DNA of 6,078 nt from Nostoc cf. edaphicum LEGE 07299 (lineage in GTDB: Bacteria > Cyanobacteriota > Cyanobacteriia > Cyanobacteriales > Nostocaceae): NCBI RefSeq assembly GCF_015207245.1, contig NZ_JADEXF010000250.1, positions 1-6,078 on the forward strand, given 5' to 3'. Positions 1 to 5,654 of the stretch are shown in pieces. The position numbers and the translations under genes are program-made. How positions within the stretch are numbered: position 1 is the stretch's first letter; every line of letters begins with the position of its first letter. The notes below the pieces were generated by a model that did not search any database, was not told the origin of the DNA, and saw nothing but the letters and a program-made list of their open reading frames with translations.

Positions 1-373
1 CCACTTGGTTAAAAGACTGTCACAGGATTCGGTTATCCGCTCTACCATTACTCAAAGTGCAAGTCAAAGAATCGATTATATTAATGATCAAGAAGCCAGA
101 AATGAGATTGAAAAGCTATTAGGAAATTCTTCTATACCGATTGGATGGCAAAATATTAATCAACAGTTTGAGTTATTAGATACGACGAAATCTAATAGAG
201 TTTACATCAGAAGTTCACAGGTTTTTAAATTAATTTGTGGTTGGATAGTGAGTGGTTTTGCTATTGCTATGGGTGCGCCTTTTTGGTTTGATATCCTGAA
301 TAAAGTTATCAATGTGCGGAATGCAGGGCCAAAACCTGTTGCCTATACTAAGGATCAACCGTCTCAAAAATAG
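1..373 (+). CDS. C-terminal part of an unidentified membrane protein (5' end outside window)
   Basis: The reading frame is open from the first base and ends with TAG at 371-373. The first possible start inside the window is a TTG at 5-7 with no ribosome binding site ahead of it, so this is most likely the last ~123 residues of a longer gene. The visible part is a polar, probably cytoplasmic stretch (about residues 1-70 counted from the TTG). A hydrophobic segment follows at roughly 73-98 (FKLICGWIVSGFAIAMGAPF), then a short charged tail ending in KDQPSQK. The segment GAPFWFDILNKVINVRNAG resembles the C-terminal membrane helix of uncharacterised cyanobacterial proteins I have seen; this is recollection, not a search. 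I assign no function. The gene converges on the recombinase-like gene, with 13 bp between stop codons and no visible terminator. Confidence 0.7.
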   Translation, partial: HLVKRLSQDSVIRSTITQSASQRIDYINDQEARNEIEKLLGNSSIPIGWQNINQQFELLDTTKSNRVYIRSSQVFKLICGWIVSGFAIAMGAPFWFDILNKVINVRNAGPKPVAYTKDQPSQK

Positions 374-386
374 CGTTTCAATTAAA

Positions 387-1694
387 TCAAAAAATAAAAA
401 TAACTTGGAGTTTTAATTCTTTATTCTGACAAACAATCTCAATTTGCCTAATAAATTCTCGAAAGTAAAATCTTCGTTCTGTTTCCGACAAATCTAACCA
501 AAATTGTGGTATAGAAACAGCTTGAGCAACAGAACGCAAGTTAACTGGAGGGAGAATTGCCAACTTTGCTTCGAGTGCAGAAATTTCTGTGCGGAGTTTG
601 TAAGCCCTTAACTTTGCGGTTTCGTCATCTAAAATTCCAGTTTCAATTAAAGCGGGTAACTGAGCAAGTATTTCTTGCTGACGAGCGATCGCTTGTCCTA
701 AACTATTCTTGAATGCATCCAACTGGGGAAAATTCATTCCTGCTACCGCCAGAGGTAAATCACGGCAAACGGTTTCAATGGTATGTTCCAACACCTGTTG
801 GTAGGGAATAGCTTTACACTTAGGGCTTTGGGGACAGCTAGTAGAACGTAAATAAAGATACTCTTTATCTTGGTTGCGTTGGGTAACACGGGTAACTGTC
901 AGATGTGACTGACACTCAGCACAGACAACCAACCCAGCCAGAGAACGCGGTGCGCTAGCAGTTCGGGATGGTAAACGGCTGTTACGGCGCAAAAGTCGGT
1001 CAACTTGAGCTGCTTCTTCCTTAGAAATTATCGGAATATGGGTATTGGAGATAATTTCACCATTTTGGTAAGCTGTATTGCCGCGATAAACTGGATTAGT
1101 CAGCCAGCGTCTTCCTGTGGTTACAGAGATTTTCTTGCCGTATTTTTTCGCCAAGTAACGCACTGAACCCCGCAAGGAACCATAGAGTAAAAAGTGTTCA
1201 AAAAAATCTTTGACCACTGGTGATGTACTGCGGTCAATGGTATATTTTCCCTTACCTCTGCGATAGCCGTAGGGAACTTTACCGGGTGGCGGTGCAACCT
1301 CAAGACGATTACGGGCGTGTCCTTGGCGGATGCGGCGGCTACGTTGCTGACGTTGGATTGCATGTAGCAAATTCAACAAGTCAGCGCCCAGAGGGTAATT
1401 TTCGGAAGTGTAGGGTTGTTCAGTGGCAATTACTGCGATTCCCATGACTTCGAGTTGATTGAGGCGATCGCTAATTTCCTCTACAGTATCTCCTAATTCT
1501 TCCAACCGACGAATCAGGAGATAATTTGCTGGTTCAGTTTGGCAATCGGTAAATAATTGTTGTAATTGCGATCGTTCAGAAGAGTTTGGCTTGCCCAAAT
1601 CTTCATAAACCCGATCCACCTCCCATCCCCAATCGGCTCGATCGGGAGAAGATTCTAATAGCGGATCGGTGTAAGAGTAAGCAATTATTTTCAA
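387..1694 (-). CDS. Large serine recombinase-like protein with degenerate catalytic domain
   Basis: This 435-residue protein has the layout of a large serine recombinase. It has a resolvase-like N-terminal domain (1-125), a 'recombinase' DNA-binding domain opening with PPPGKVPYGYRR (135-146), a zinc ribbon with Cys258/Cys261 and Cys287/Cys293, a helical probable coiled coil (325-380) and a C-terminal domain with ETERRFYFREFIRQI (404-418). Active members cut and rejoin DNA through a serine. Aligned by eye with gamma-delta resolvase, Tyr6 and the Arg45 equivalent (Arg41) are present. The Arg8, Ser10, Arg68 and Arg71 positions read Tyr8, Asp10, Glu and Asp (LEELGD, 64-69), so strand cleavage looks impossible. 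It probably still binds DNA, but its role is unknown. The start is TTG at 1694-1692: an in-frame TGA at 1712-1710 leaves no ATG or GTG before the conserved N-terminus, and GAGG lies about 13 nt upstream. It follows the ABC exporter gene by 31 bp on the same strand, so co-transcription is possible. Confidence 0.85.
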   Translation of the reverse strand: MKIIAYSYTDPLLESSPDRADWGWEVDRVYEDLGKPNSSERSQLQQLFTDCQTEPANYLLIRRLEELGDTVEEISDRLNQLEVMGIAVIATEQPYTSENYPLGADLLNLLHAIQRQQRSRRIRQGHARNRLEVAPPPGKVPYGYRRGKGKYTIDRSTSPVVKDFFEHFLLYGSLRGSVRYLAKKYGKKISVTTGRRWLTNPVYRGNTAYQNGEIISNTHIPIISKEEAAQVDRLLRRNSRLPSRTASAPRSLAGLVVCAECQSHLTVTRVTQRNQDKEYLYLRSTSCPQSPKCKAIPYQQVLEHTIETVCRDLPLAVAGMNFPQLDAFKNSLGQAIARQQEILAQLPALIETGILDDETAKLRAYKLRTEISALEAKLAILPPVNLRSVAQAVSIPQFWLDLSETERRFYFREFIRQIEIVCQNKELKLQVIFIF

Positions 1695-1725
1695 AGGTTT
1701 AGCACAGCCTCACAAAGAAATAGTA

Positions 1726-3627
1726 TCAGTTATAACTACTAGCTTGACGGCAAAACATCAAGTGATACTGTCCGCCTAGTGCCATGAGTTCGTCATGAGT
1801 GCCCACCTCGATAATTTGACCATGTTCTAGTACTACAACTCGATCTGCTAGTTTTGCTAAGGCGAGGCGATGGCTAACTACAACGGCTATTCTTCCCTTC
1901 GCCAGGTTACGCAAAATATTGTAAATCTCGTGTTCTGTTTTCGGATCGAGGTTTGCTGTTGGTTCGTCAAGGATGACTAGTTCGGCTGGAGAGAGTCGCA
2001 GCAAAGCACGAGCGATTGCTAATCTTTGCCATTGTCCTCCTGATAGATCGATACCTCCTTCTAGCTGTTTGCCTAAAAGAGTTTCCAAACCTCGATCAAG
2101 ATTTGAAATTACTCTCGCCAAACCAGCCTCAGCGATCGCTTCTGTGATGGCGTCATCATCCTGCATTTTAACTAAATCCCCAAAAGCAACATTCTCCCGC
2201 ACGGTAGTTGGAAAACGAGCGTAATCTTGCATGACTACATCAATACGCGATCGCAAATCTTCTAATGGAAGTGATCGTAAATCTTGCCCATTCCAAATAA
2301 TCGCACCTTGGCTAGGATCGTAGAGGCGACATAATAGCTTTGCTAATGTAGTCTTGCCAGCACCATTTTCACCCACGAGTACAATCATCTCGTTGGGGTG
2401 AATCGTCAGGTTGATGTTTTTTAGAATTGGGCGATCGCTATTGGGATAAGTAAAGGATAGATTTTTGATGTCAATACCTGTTTGCGATCGACGATCGTTC
2501 CCATTTCTTTGAAAGTTCCGATTGTTAGCAGCCGATTCTCTGACTTTTTCCCATACCTTTGTTACTGACTTTGATTGCAACTCTGCATGAGAACGGGACA
2601 ACTGCGGCTCTAACTCCAAAAGCTGAAAAATCGGCGTCGTTGCCAGTGCAATATTATATAACTCTGACCCGCCAGACATCAAATTATCCAAACTCCGCCG
2701 CACTTCCAAGATTACCCCAGTGTAAAGTGCCAAATCTCCTAATGTATGGGTTCCACCTAGCACTCCCTGGATGACGTATATGTATGGCAACGCCAAACCT
2801 AACCCGCTCAATAAAGACCAACCAATAACCGCTGTTGTCCCCCGACGGCGGATTTGTTCCATTGCTCTAAAAATGGTACGGTAAAGCCCGTGCCAGCGTT
2901 CTAGTAGTAAGGGTTGCAAGCTAAACAAGCGTATTTCTTTGGCGTATGTTTCTCCGGTTAAAACCGTTTTGTATAAATTCATTTCCCGAAAAACACTCGC
3001 TTGAGTTCTTTCTACTCCCCAAGCTTGCTTACGGTATTTCACCTGCACATACATCACCGGGGTAACGCAGCTAAACAAAATTAGTGGTACCCACCAAGCA
3101 AGAGACACCGAAAGCAGTATGGCTGGAATGAAGATAAAAATTCCTTCTAACATCGTCACCAGCCTAAGACAAAGCTCTGGAAGTCGTTGTACTCCCTTTT
3201 CGGTCAACTGCACCAAATTGAGCAAATCGGGTGTTTCAAACAGAGCAATATCTTCAAAAGTGGCAACCTTTTCAATCACTTGTCCTTGGACAAAGCCGAA
3301 AACGCGATCGCGCAGAGAACTATATACAAAGGCATTGATGTTAGCGATCGCATCACTGACCAAATTCACTAGCAGCGAACCTGCAATGCTGGAGAGTAGC
3401 AGCGGTTGCGAAAGTATCAGGGCGATGGCATTCTGCGTTGTCCCCGTACTCAATAAGCGGGTAATCTCATCAATGATCGTTTTGTTGAGCCAAATGGCGA
3501 TCGCTGGGCCTGCACCACCCACTAATGTCAGTATTGTTACATAGCGTAGCTCCTTTGGAACTACCTGTATCACTGTTGCTACACTCCGGCGAAATGCTTG
3601 GAATGGAGAAATCTCAATTATTTGCAT
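1726..3627 (-). CDS. ABC exporter half-transporter (fused permease and ATPase)
   Basis: This 633-residue protein combines a six-helix ABC-type exporter membrane domain (about 20-330) with a C-terminal ATPase domain (about 385-630). It should work as a homodimer in the inner membrane, exporting a lipid, peptide or other hydrophobic substrate; the substrate cannot be read from sequence. The ATPase motifs are intact: Walker A GENGAGKTT (419-427), Q-loop Gln467, signature LSGGQ (528-532), Walker B ILDEP (552-556), D-loop NLD (559-561) and switch His586. There is no N-terminal C39 peptidase domain. The linker between the domains (about 345-383) is long, polar and rich in Ser, Asn and Arg. I chose ATG at 3627-3625; a TTG at 3654 would add nine residues but overlaps a TATTAT box (3650-3645) that could be the -10 element. 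Neither start has a clear ribosome binding site. The gene is isolated from hspA upstream by a terminator and is followed by the recombinase-like gene 31 bp later. Confidence 0.92.
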   Translation of the reverse strand: MQIIEISPFQAFRRSVATVIQVVPKELRYVTILTLVGGAGPAIAIWLNKTIIDEITRLLSTGTTQNAIALILSQPLLLSSIAGSLLVNLVSDAIANINAFVYSSLRDRVFGFVQGQVIEKVATFEDIALFETPDLLNLVQLTEKGVQRLPELCLRLVTMLEGIFIFIPAILLSVSLAWWVPLILFSCVTPVMYVQVKYRKQAWGVERTQASVFREMNLYKTVLTGETYAKEIRLFSLQPLLLERWHGLYRTIFRAMEQIRRRGTTAVIGWSLLSGLGLALPYIYVIQGVLGGTHTLGDLALYTGVILEVRRSLDNLMSGGSELYNIALATTPIFQLLELEPQLSRSHAELQSKSVTKVWEKVRESAANNRNFQRNGNDRRSQTGIDIKNLSFTYPNSDRPILKNINLTIHPNEMIVLVGENGAGKTTLAKLLCRLYDPSQGAIIWNGQDLRSLPLEDLRSRIDVVMQDYARFPTTVRENVAFGDLVKMQDDDAITEAIAEAGLARVISNLDRGLETLLGKQLEGGIDLSGGQWQRLAIARALLRLSPAELVILDEPTANLDPKTEHEIYNILRNLAKGRIAVVVSHRLALAKLADRVVVLEHGQIIEVGTHDELMALGGQYHLMFCRQASSYN

Positions 3628-3695
3628 ATATTTTAAAGTAGCAAATAATAGCAAAGTTCCCAGACAGACGTTGTGATCTCAATTCAATCGCATAC

Positions 3696-3727
3696 AAAAA
3701 AGCCCAGTCATCTCTAACTGGGCTTTT
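3696..3727 (-). terminator. Intrinsic terminator of hspA
   Basis: An 11-bp perfect inverted repeat (AAAAGCCCAGT at 3698-3708, ACTGGGCTTTT at 3717-3727) encloses an 8-base loop. On the minus strand the GC-rich stem is followed by six T residues (3701-3696), the standard Rho-independent form. It lies 41 bp downstream of the hspA stop codon and upstream of the ABC exporter gene, so it should keep heat-shock transcription out of the exporter gene. Confidence 0.9.
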
Positions 3728-3767
3728 AGCTATCTCAATCAATTATTGGAGGTGAGTAGTTTCGCGG

Positions 3768-4220
3768 TTATGCAGCAGGTTGTTCTAGATTAACCTTGAC
3801 AACTTTGTTCTTTTCTTCCTCGGACTTAGGCAGTGTCAAATTCAAGATACCGTCTTTATAATCTGCGGTGACATTGGTATTTTGAACCCTAGCAGATAGA
3901 GGAATTACACGTTGGAACTTGCCATAGTAAAATTCACTCTTGGTAATACCATTGTCTTGAGTTTTAGTTTCAGACTTGCGCTCACCGCTAATGTGAACAG
4001 CGTCTTGGGTGACTTGAATATCTAAGTCTTTAGCTTCCAGTCCTGGTAGTTCTAGCTTGAGATGAATCGCATCATTGGTTTCGTGCAACTCAGCAGCCGG
4101 TACTCTGATAAAGCCTTTTTCAGACCGTGCAGATGGTACTCTGGTATCTCCAAATAAGCCGTTGATGTGACGTTCTAAAGCGTTCAATTCTTGCCAGGGG
4201 TTGTAACGAACTAGTACCAT
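3768..4220 (-). CDS. hspA: Small heat shock protein, Hsp20/alpha-crystallin family
   Basis: This 150-residue cytoplasmic chaperone forms oligomers that hold unfolding proteins, and in cyanobacteria it also protects membranes, for later refolding by DnaK and ClpB. The short N-terminal arm (MVLVRYNPWQEL) is typical of bacterial class Hsp20. The alpha-crystallin domain spans about 38-134, with the LELPGL turn (56-61), HISGERK (76-82), and the signature ADYKDGILNLTLPK (119-132). The C-terminal tail carries VKV (141-143), a conservative version of the I-x-I motif that docks between subunits. Length is normal and the ATG start at 4220-4218 agrees with family N-termini. No CIRCE operator (TTAGCACTC-N9-GAGTGCTAA) is visible upstream. 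A purine-rich AGAAAGAG sits 2 bases before the ATG inside a potential hairpin (4221-4240), which suggests translational heat control. The gene appears monocistronic, with its own terminator at 3696-3727. The symbol hspA is given by family usage; hsp17 or hsp16.6 are equivalents in other cyanobacteria. Confidence 0.95.
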   Translation of the reverse strand: MVLVRYNPWQELNALERHINGLFGDTRVPSARSEKGFIRVPAAELHETNDAIHLKLELPGLEAKDLDIQVTQDAVHISGERKSETKTQDNGITKSEFYYGKFQRVIPLSARVQNTNVTADYKDGILNLTLPKSEEEKNKVVKVNLEQPAA

Positions 4221-4240
4221 AACTCTTTCTCGGAAAAATT
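4221..4240 (-). promoter_or_regulatory. Candidate RNA thermometer hairpin in the hspA leader
   Basis: The 20 leader bases immediately before the hspA ATG read, on the minus strand, AATTTTTCCGAGAAAGAGTT. The segment UUUUUC can pair with GAAAGA (one G-U pair) across a CGA loop, and AA with UU after a bulged G. This occludes the AAGAG ribosome-binding purines. Such a weak A-U-rich hairpin should open on warming. A short leader hairpin of this kind is an established thermosensor for cyanobacterial hsp17/hspA genes. The fold here is by eye, and the short stem could form by chance in A/T-rich leader sequence. Confidence 0.45.
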
Positions 4241-4320
4241 CAGCTATTGTTTAATCGTTTTTGCACTTGATTTTGTGCTTTATGTATTCATAATAAGTAT
4301 GGTTCAAACTCCTGTACATT

Positions 4321-4366
4321 CGGTAATCATCACCTAATTAAATGATGATTACCGCACTTAATTAGG
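4321..4366. repeat. Perfect 12-bp inverted repeat with a second competing 9-bp inverted repeat
   Basis: CGGTAATCATCA (4321-4332) is perfectly complementary to TGATGATTACCG (4343-4354) across a 10-base spacer. The spacer segment CCTAATTAA (4333-4341) is itself perfectly complementary to TTAATTAGG (4358-4366). The two pairings cross, so in a single strand they would compete. A full pseudoknot is unlikely because only three bases would have to bridge the 12-bp stem. It lies between the hspA leader and the methyltransferase remnant. There is no T-run on either strand, so it is not a standard terminator. It could be a regulator site, an mRNA-end hairpin or a copy of a small repeat. Part of the second match comes from the self-complementary core TAATTA. 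Confidence 0.75.
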
Positions 4367-4486
4367 CCTAAAAGAAGATTACGGGTTACTCTAATTTCTC
4401 TGTTCGGTAAACCAGAATCATAACTATTAAGACCAATGATAATCAATTACCTAATCTGCTGTTGAGTGGGAGGCTTGAGAATAGGT

Positions 4487-4978
4487 TTAGCTGATTGGGT
4501 TCCACCAATGCCTTTGATATTCAATCCGCACTTGCTTAACGTCAAGCTCAGATTCTAAAAACACGAGTTTTTCTACTTGCTGTAATCCCACATTTTCAAA
4601 CTGTGCTAATTCTGAGTCTGATAATGGCCAAGGTGGGCCAGAGGGTTCAACTTCTATATGTCGAACACGAGTAATCAGTAAAAGTGTGCCACCAGGAGCA
4701 ACAAAGGAAGTAACTGAAGAAATAACCCCAGAACGCACATTTAACGGCAAAGCTTGAATATTACGACATTCAAAAACAAAATCAAAAGCTTGATGCCATT
4801 GTGAGAGAATTGCTAACAAATCTGCAACTACATAGTTGACAGTCGAATCTGGAAATCGCTCTTGACACCAAGCGATCGCTGTTGGTGAAATATCAAAAGC
4901 AGTTACTTCAAATCCCAGATGAGCTAAAGCTTCGGCATCATCTCCCAAGCCAAATTTTTGTTTAAGTACCGCTAACAC
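4487..4978 (-). pseudogene. 5'-truncated class I SAM-dependent methyltransferase
   Basis: The 163 residues from a GTG at 4978 match the core and C-terminal part of a Rossmann-fold methyltransferase. They show a partial motif I (FGLGDDAEALA, 9-19), motif II VTAFDIS with the ribose-binding acid Asp29, an acidic VADL (51-54), DFVFECRNIQALP (66-78), and the PGGTLLLITR strand (95-104). Proteins of this kind normally have about 40-60 more residues in front, including the strand leading into GxGxG. Here that strand reads VLAVLKQKFGLG, with the first glycine and usual GCG replaced. Upstream, the same frame meets TAA 15 bases before the GTG (4996-4994) and another at 5038-5036. Only 86 bp separate this start from the divergent SLH gene, so the N-terminus cannot be recovered. 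There is no ATG and no ribosome binding site. I read it as a decayed gene, probably inactive; a short expressed protein from GTG cannot be excluded. Confidence 0.65.
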
Positions 4979-5064
4979 TTCATCTGGGCAAAATTATTCT
5001 AGTTCCTGGGCTGCTGTCTGCAAACTAAGATAGGGTTAGATGCCATCTCTAGAAAACTCAAGTT

Positions 5065-5379
5065 ATGAAGTACAAAATTTTAGCTACACTCGTAGTACTA
5101 GCAACTACTAGCTTTATTACTCCTGCTAAATCTCAAGAACCTGTAACTGAAGCTCCAGCAACATCAAATCAAGTTGTGAATGCTTGCGTTCAAAATCAAG
5201 CCCAAACTTTACTAAATCCTTTTACTGATGTTCCATCAGATCATTGGGCTTTCAAAGCAGTTATGACCATGCACTATTGTGGTGCATTTCGCCAAGCGAC
5301 ACCACCAACAATATTAAAAAAACTCCAACCCGCTCAACGTCAACAGCAACCACAGCAAGAACAACGGTTTGAAAAATAA
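5065..5379 (+). CDS. Small secreted protein with a partial SLH motif
   Basis: This 104-residue protein begins with a clear signal peptide. Lys2/Lys4 are followed by the hydrophobic ILATLVVLATTSF and an AKS|QE cleavage site after Ser23, so it should be exported to the periplasm or cell surface. The mature part has a Thr/Pro/Ala-rich stretch, then FTDVPSDHWAFKAVM (53-67), the start of an S-layer homology motif of the type that binds peptidoglycan-linked polymer. Only about half of one SLH repeat is present, where surface proteins usually carry one to three full repeats of ~50-60 residues. Cys41 and Cys72 could form a disulfide. The tail (91-101) is glutamine-rich. The ATG at 5065 is the only plausible start, because an in-frame TAG lies 15 bases upstream (5050-5052). 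The ribosome binding site is weak. The gene may be a complete small family or a shortened SLH protein; function is not known. Confidence 0.75.
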   Translation: MKYKILATLVVLATTSFITPAKSQEPVTEAPATSNQVVNACVQNQAQTLLNPFTDVPSDHWAFKAVMTMHYCGAFRQATPPTILKKLQPAQRQQQPQQEQRFEK

Positions 5380-5398
5380 TTACCTATCACAGATATGC

Positions 5399-5482
5399 TC
5401 AATTCATAGAGGGAGCAACGCGATTTTGAGCTTCTTCCTTGGCGGCCCACAGGACATAGTTGCTGGTGATGGAGAAAGTAGC
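5399..5482 (-). pseudogene. Possible C-terminal coding remnant joined to an interspersed repeat
   Basis: On the minus strand, a frame ending with TGA at 5401-5399 reads ATFSITSNYVLWAAKEEAQN followed by RVAPSMN. This has the look of a real amphipathic C-terminal helix. Going upstream the frame stays open but runs directly into the interspersed repeat at 5477-5529, whose translation (LRFALRAMSTTGCAYA) is repeat sequence rather than protein domain. The fragment is about 27 codons long and I do not recognise its parent. It could be the tail of a gene cut by repeat insertion, or a chance open frame. Confidence 0.3.
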
Positions 5483-5529
5483 GTAAGCGCAGCCCGTCGT
5501 AGACATCGCTCTTAAAGCAAAGCGTAGCC
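5477..5529. repeat. Nostocaceae-type short interspersed repeat
   Basis: The segment containing GCGTAAGCGCAGCCCGTCGT, AGACATCGC and AAAGCGTAGCC closely resembles the GCGATGYCTACGRCGGGC / TACGCCTACGC short dispersed repeats found in very many copies in Nostoc and Anabaena intergenic regions. The match is from memory of the consensus, so boundaries are approximate. The ends have related inverted ends (GTAGCG near 5478, GCGTAGC near 5522 in altered orientation). It lies between the SLH gene and the zinc-ribbon gene. Confidence 0.6.
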
Positions 5530-5576
5530 AATTATTTTCTCTCTTACTGCCGAAAGTGCTGTTGATGTGGGAAGAG

Positions 5577-5597
5577 GAGTCATGAGTAGGGAGTTGG
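5577..5597. repeat. Three-unit degenerate heptamer repeat
   Basis: GAGT recurs exactly every seven bases at 5577, 5584 and 5591, giving GAGTCAT, GAGTAGG and GAGTTGG. Seven-base tandem repeats (STRR families) are common in intergenic DNA of heterocyst-forming cyanobacteria. Three imperfect units are close to what chance could give, but the context supports the reading. Confidence 0.4.
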
Positions 5598-5602
5598 TGG
5601 TC

Positions 5603-5619
5603 AATCTTGGGTCAAGATT
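5603..5619. repeat. Small perfect inverted repeat
   Basis: AATCTTG (5603-5609) and CAAGATT (5613-5619) are perfectly complementary around a GGT loop. It lies 35 bp beyond the stop of the minus-strand zinc-ribbon gene. No T-run follows on either strand, so at best it is a weak transcript-end hairpin for that gene. Confidence 0.45.
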
Positions 5620-5654
5620 CGTTGCTAGACTTGAATAGGGAAAAAAGTTTAGTG

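Noticed and set aside
1121..1447. Open frames on both strands inside the recombinase-like gene.
   Set aside because: They lie wholly within a full-length protein with clear domains and show no recognisable features of their own.
1973..3544. Several plus-strand open frames opposite the ABC exporter gene, up to 141 codons.
   Set aside because: They are antisense to a conserved transporter, have atypical composition and no domains.
3627..3654. Upstream TTG start extending the ABC exporter by nine residues.
   Set aside because: The added residues carry no family feature, and the region overlaps a plausible -10 box.
4263..4278. Short dyad GCAC-N8-GTGC in the hspA leader as a possible operator.
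   Set aside because: Four-base arms are expected by chance, and the sequence does not match the CIRCE operator.
4279..4307. A -35-like TTGAAC (4307-4302, minus strand) upstream of hspA, with TACATA or CATAAA as a possible -10.
   Set aside because: The -35 is reasonable, but the candidate -10 boxes match poorly or need a 15-bp spacer, so I cannot place the promoter with confidence.
4296..4316. GGTTCAAACTCC resembles the T-arm of a tRNA.
   Set aside because: The flanking bases do not form a T-stem and no acceptor, D or anticodon arm can be built around it.
5340..5531. A 63-codon minus-strand frame with a cysteine-rich end.
   Set aside because: The cysteine-rich end is the antisense of the Q-rich tail of the SLH gene, and the rest lies in repeat DNA.
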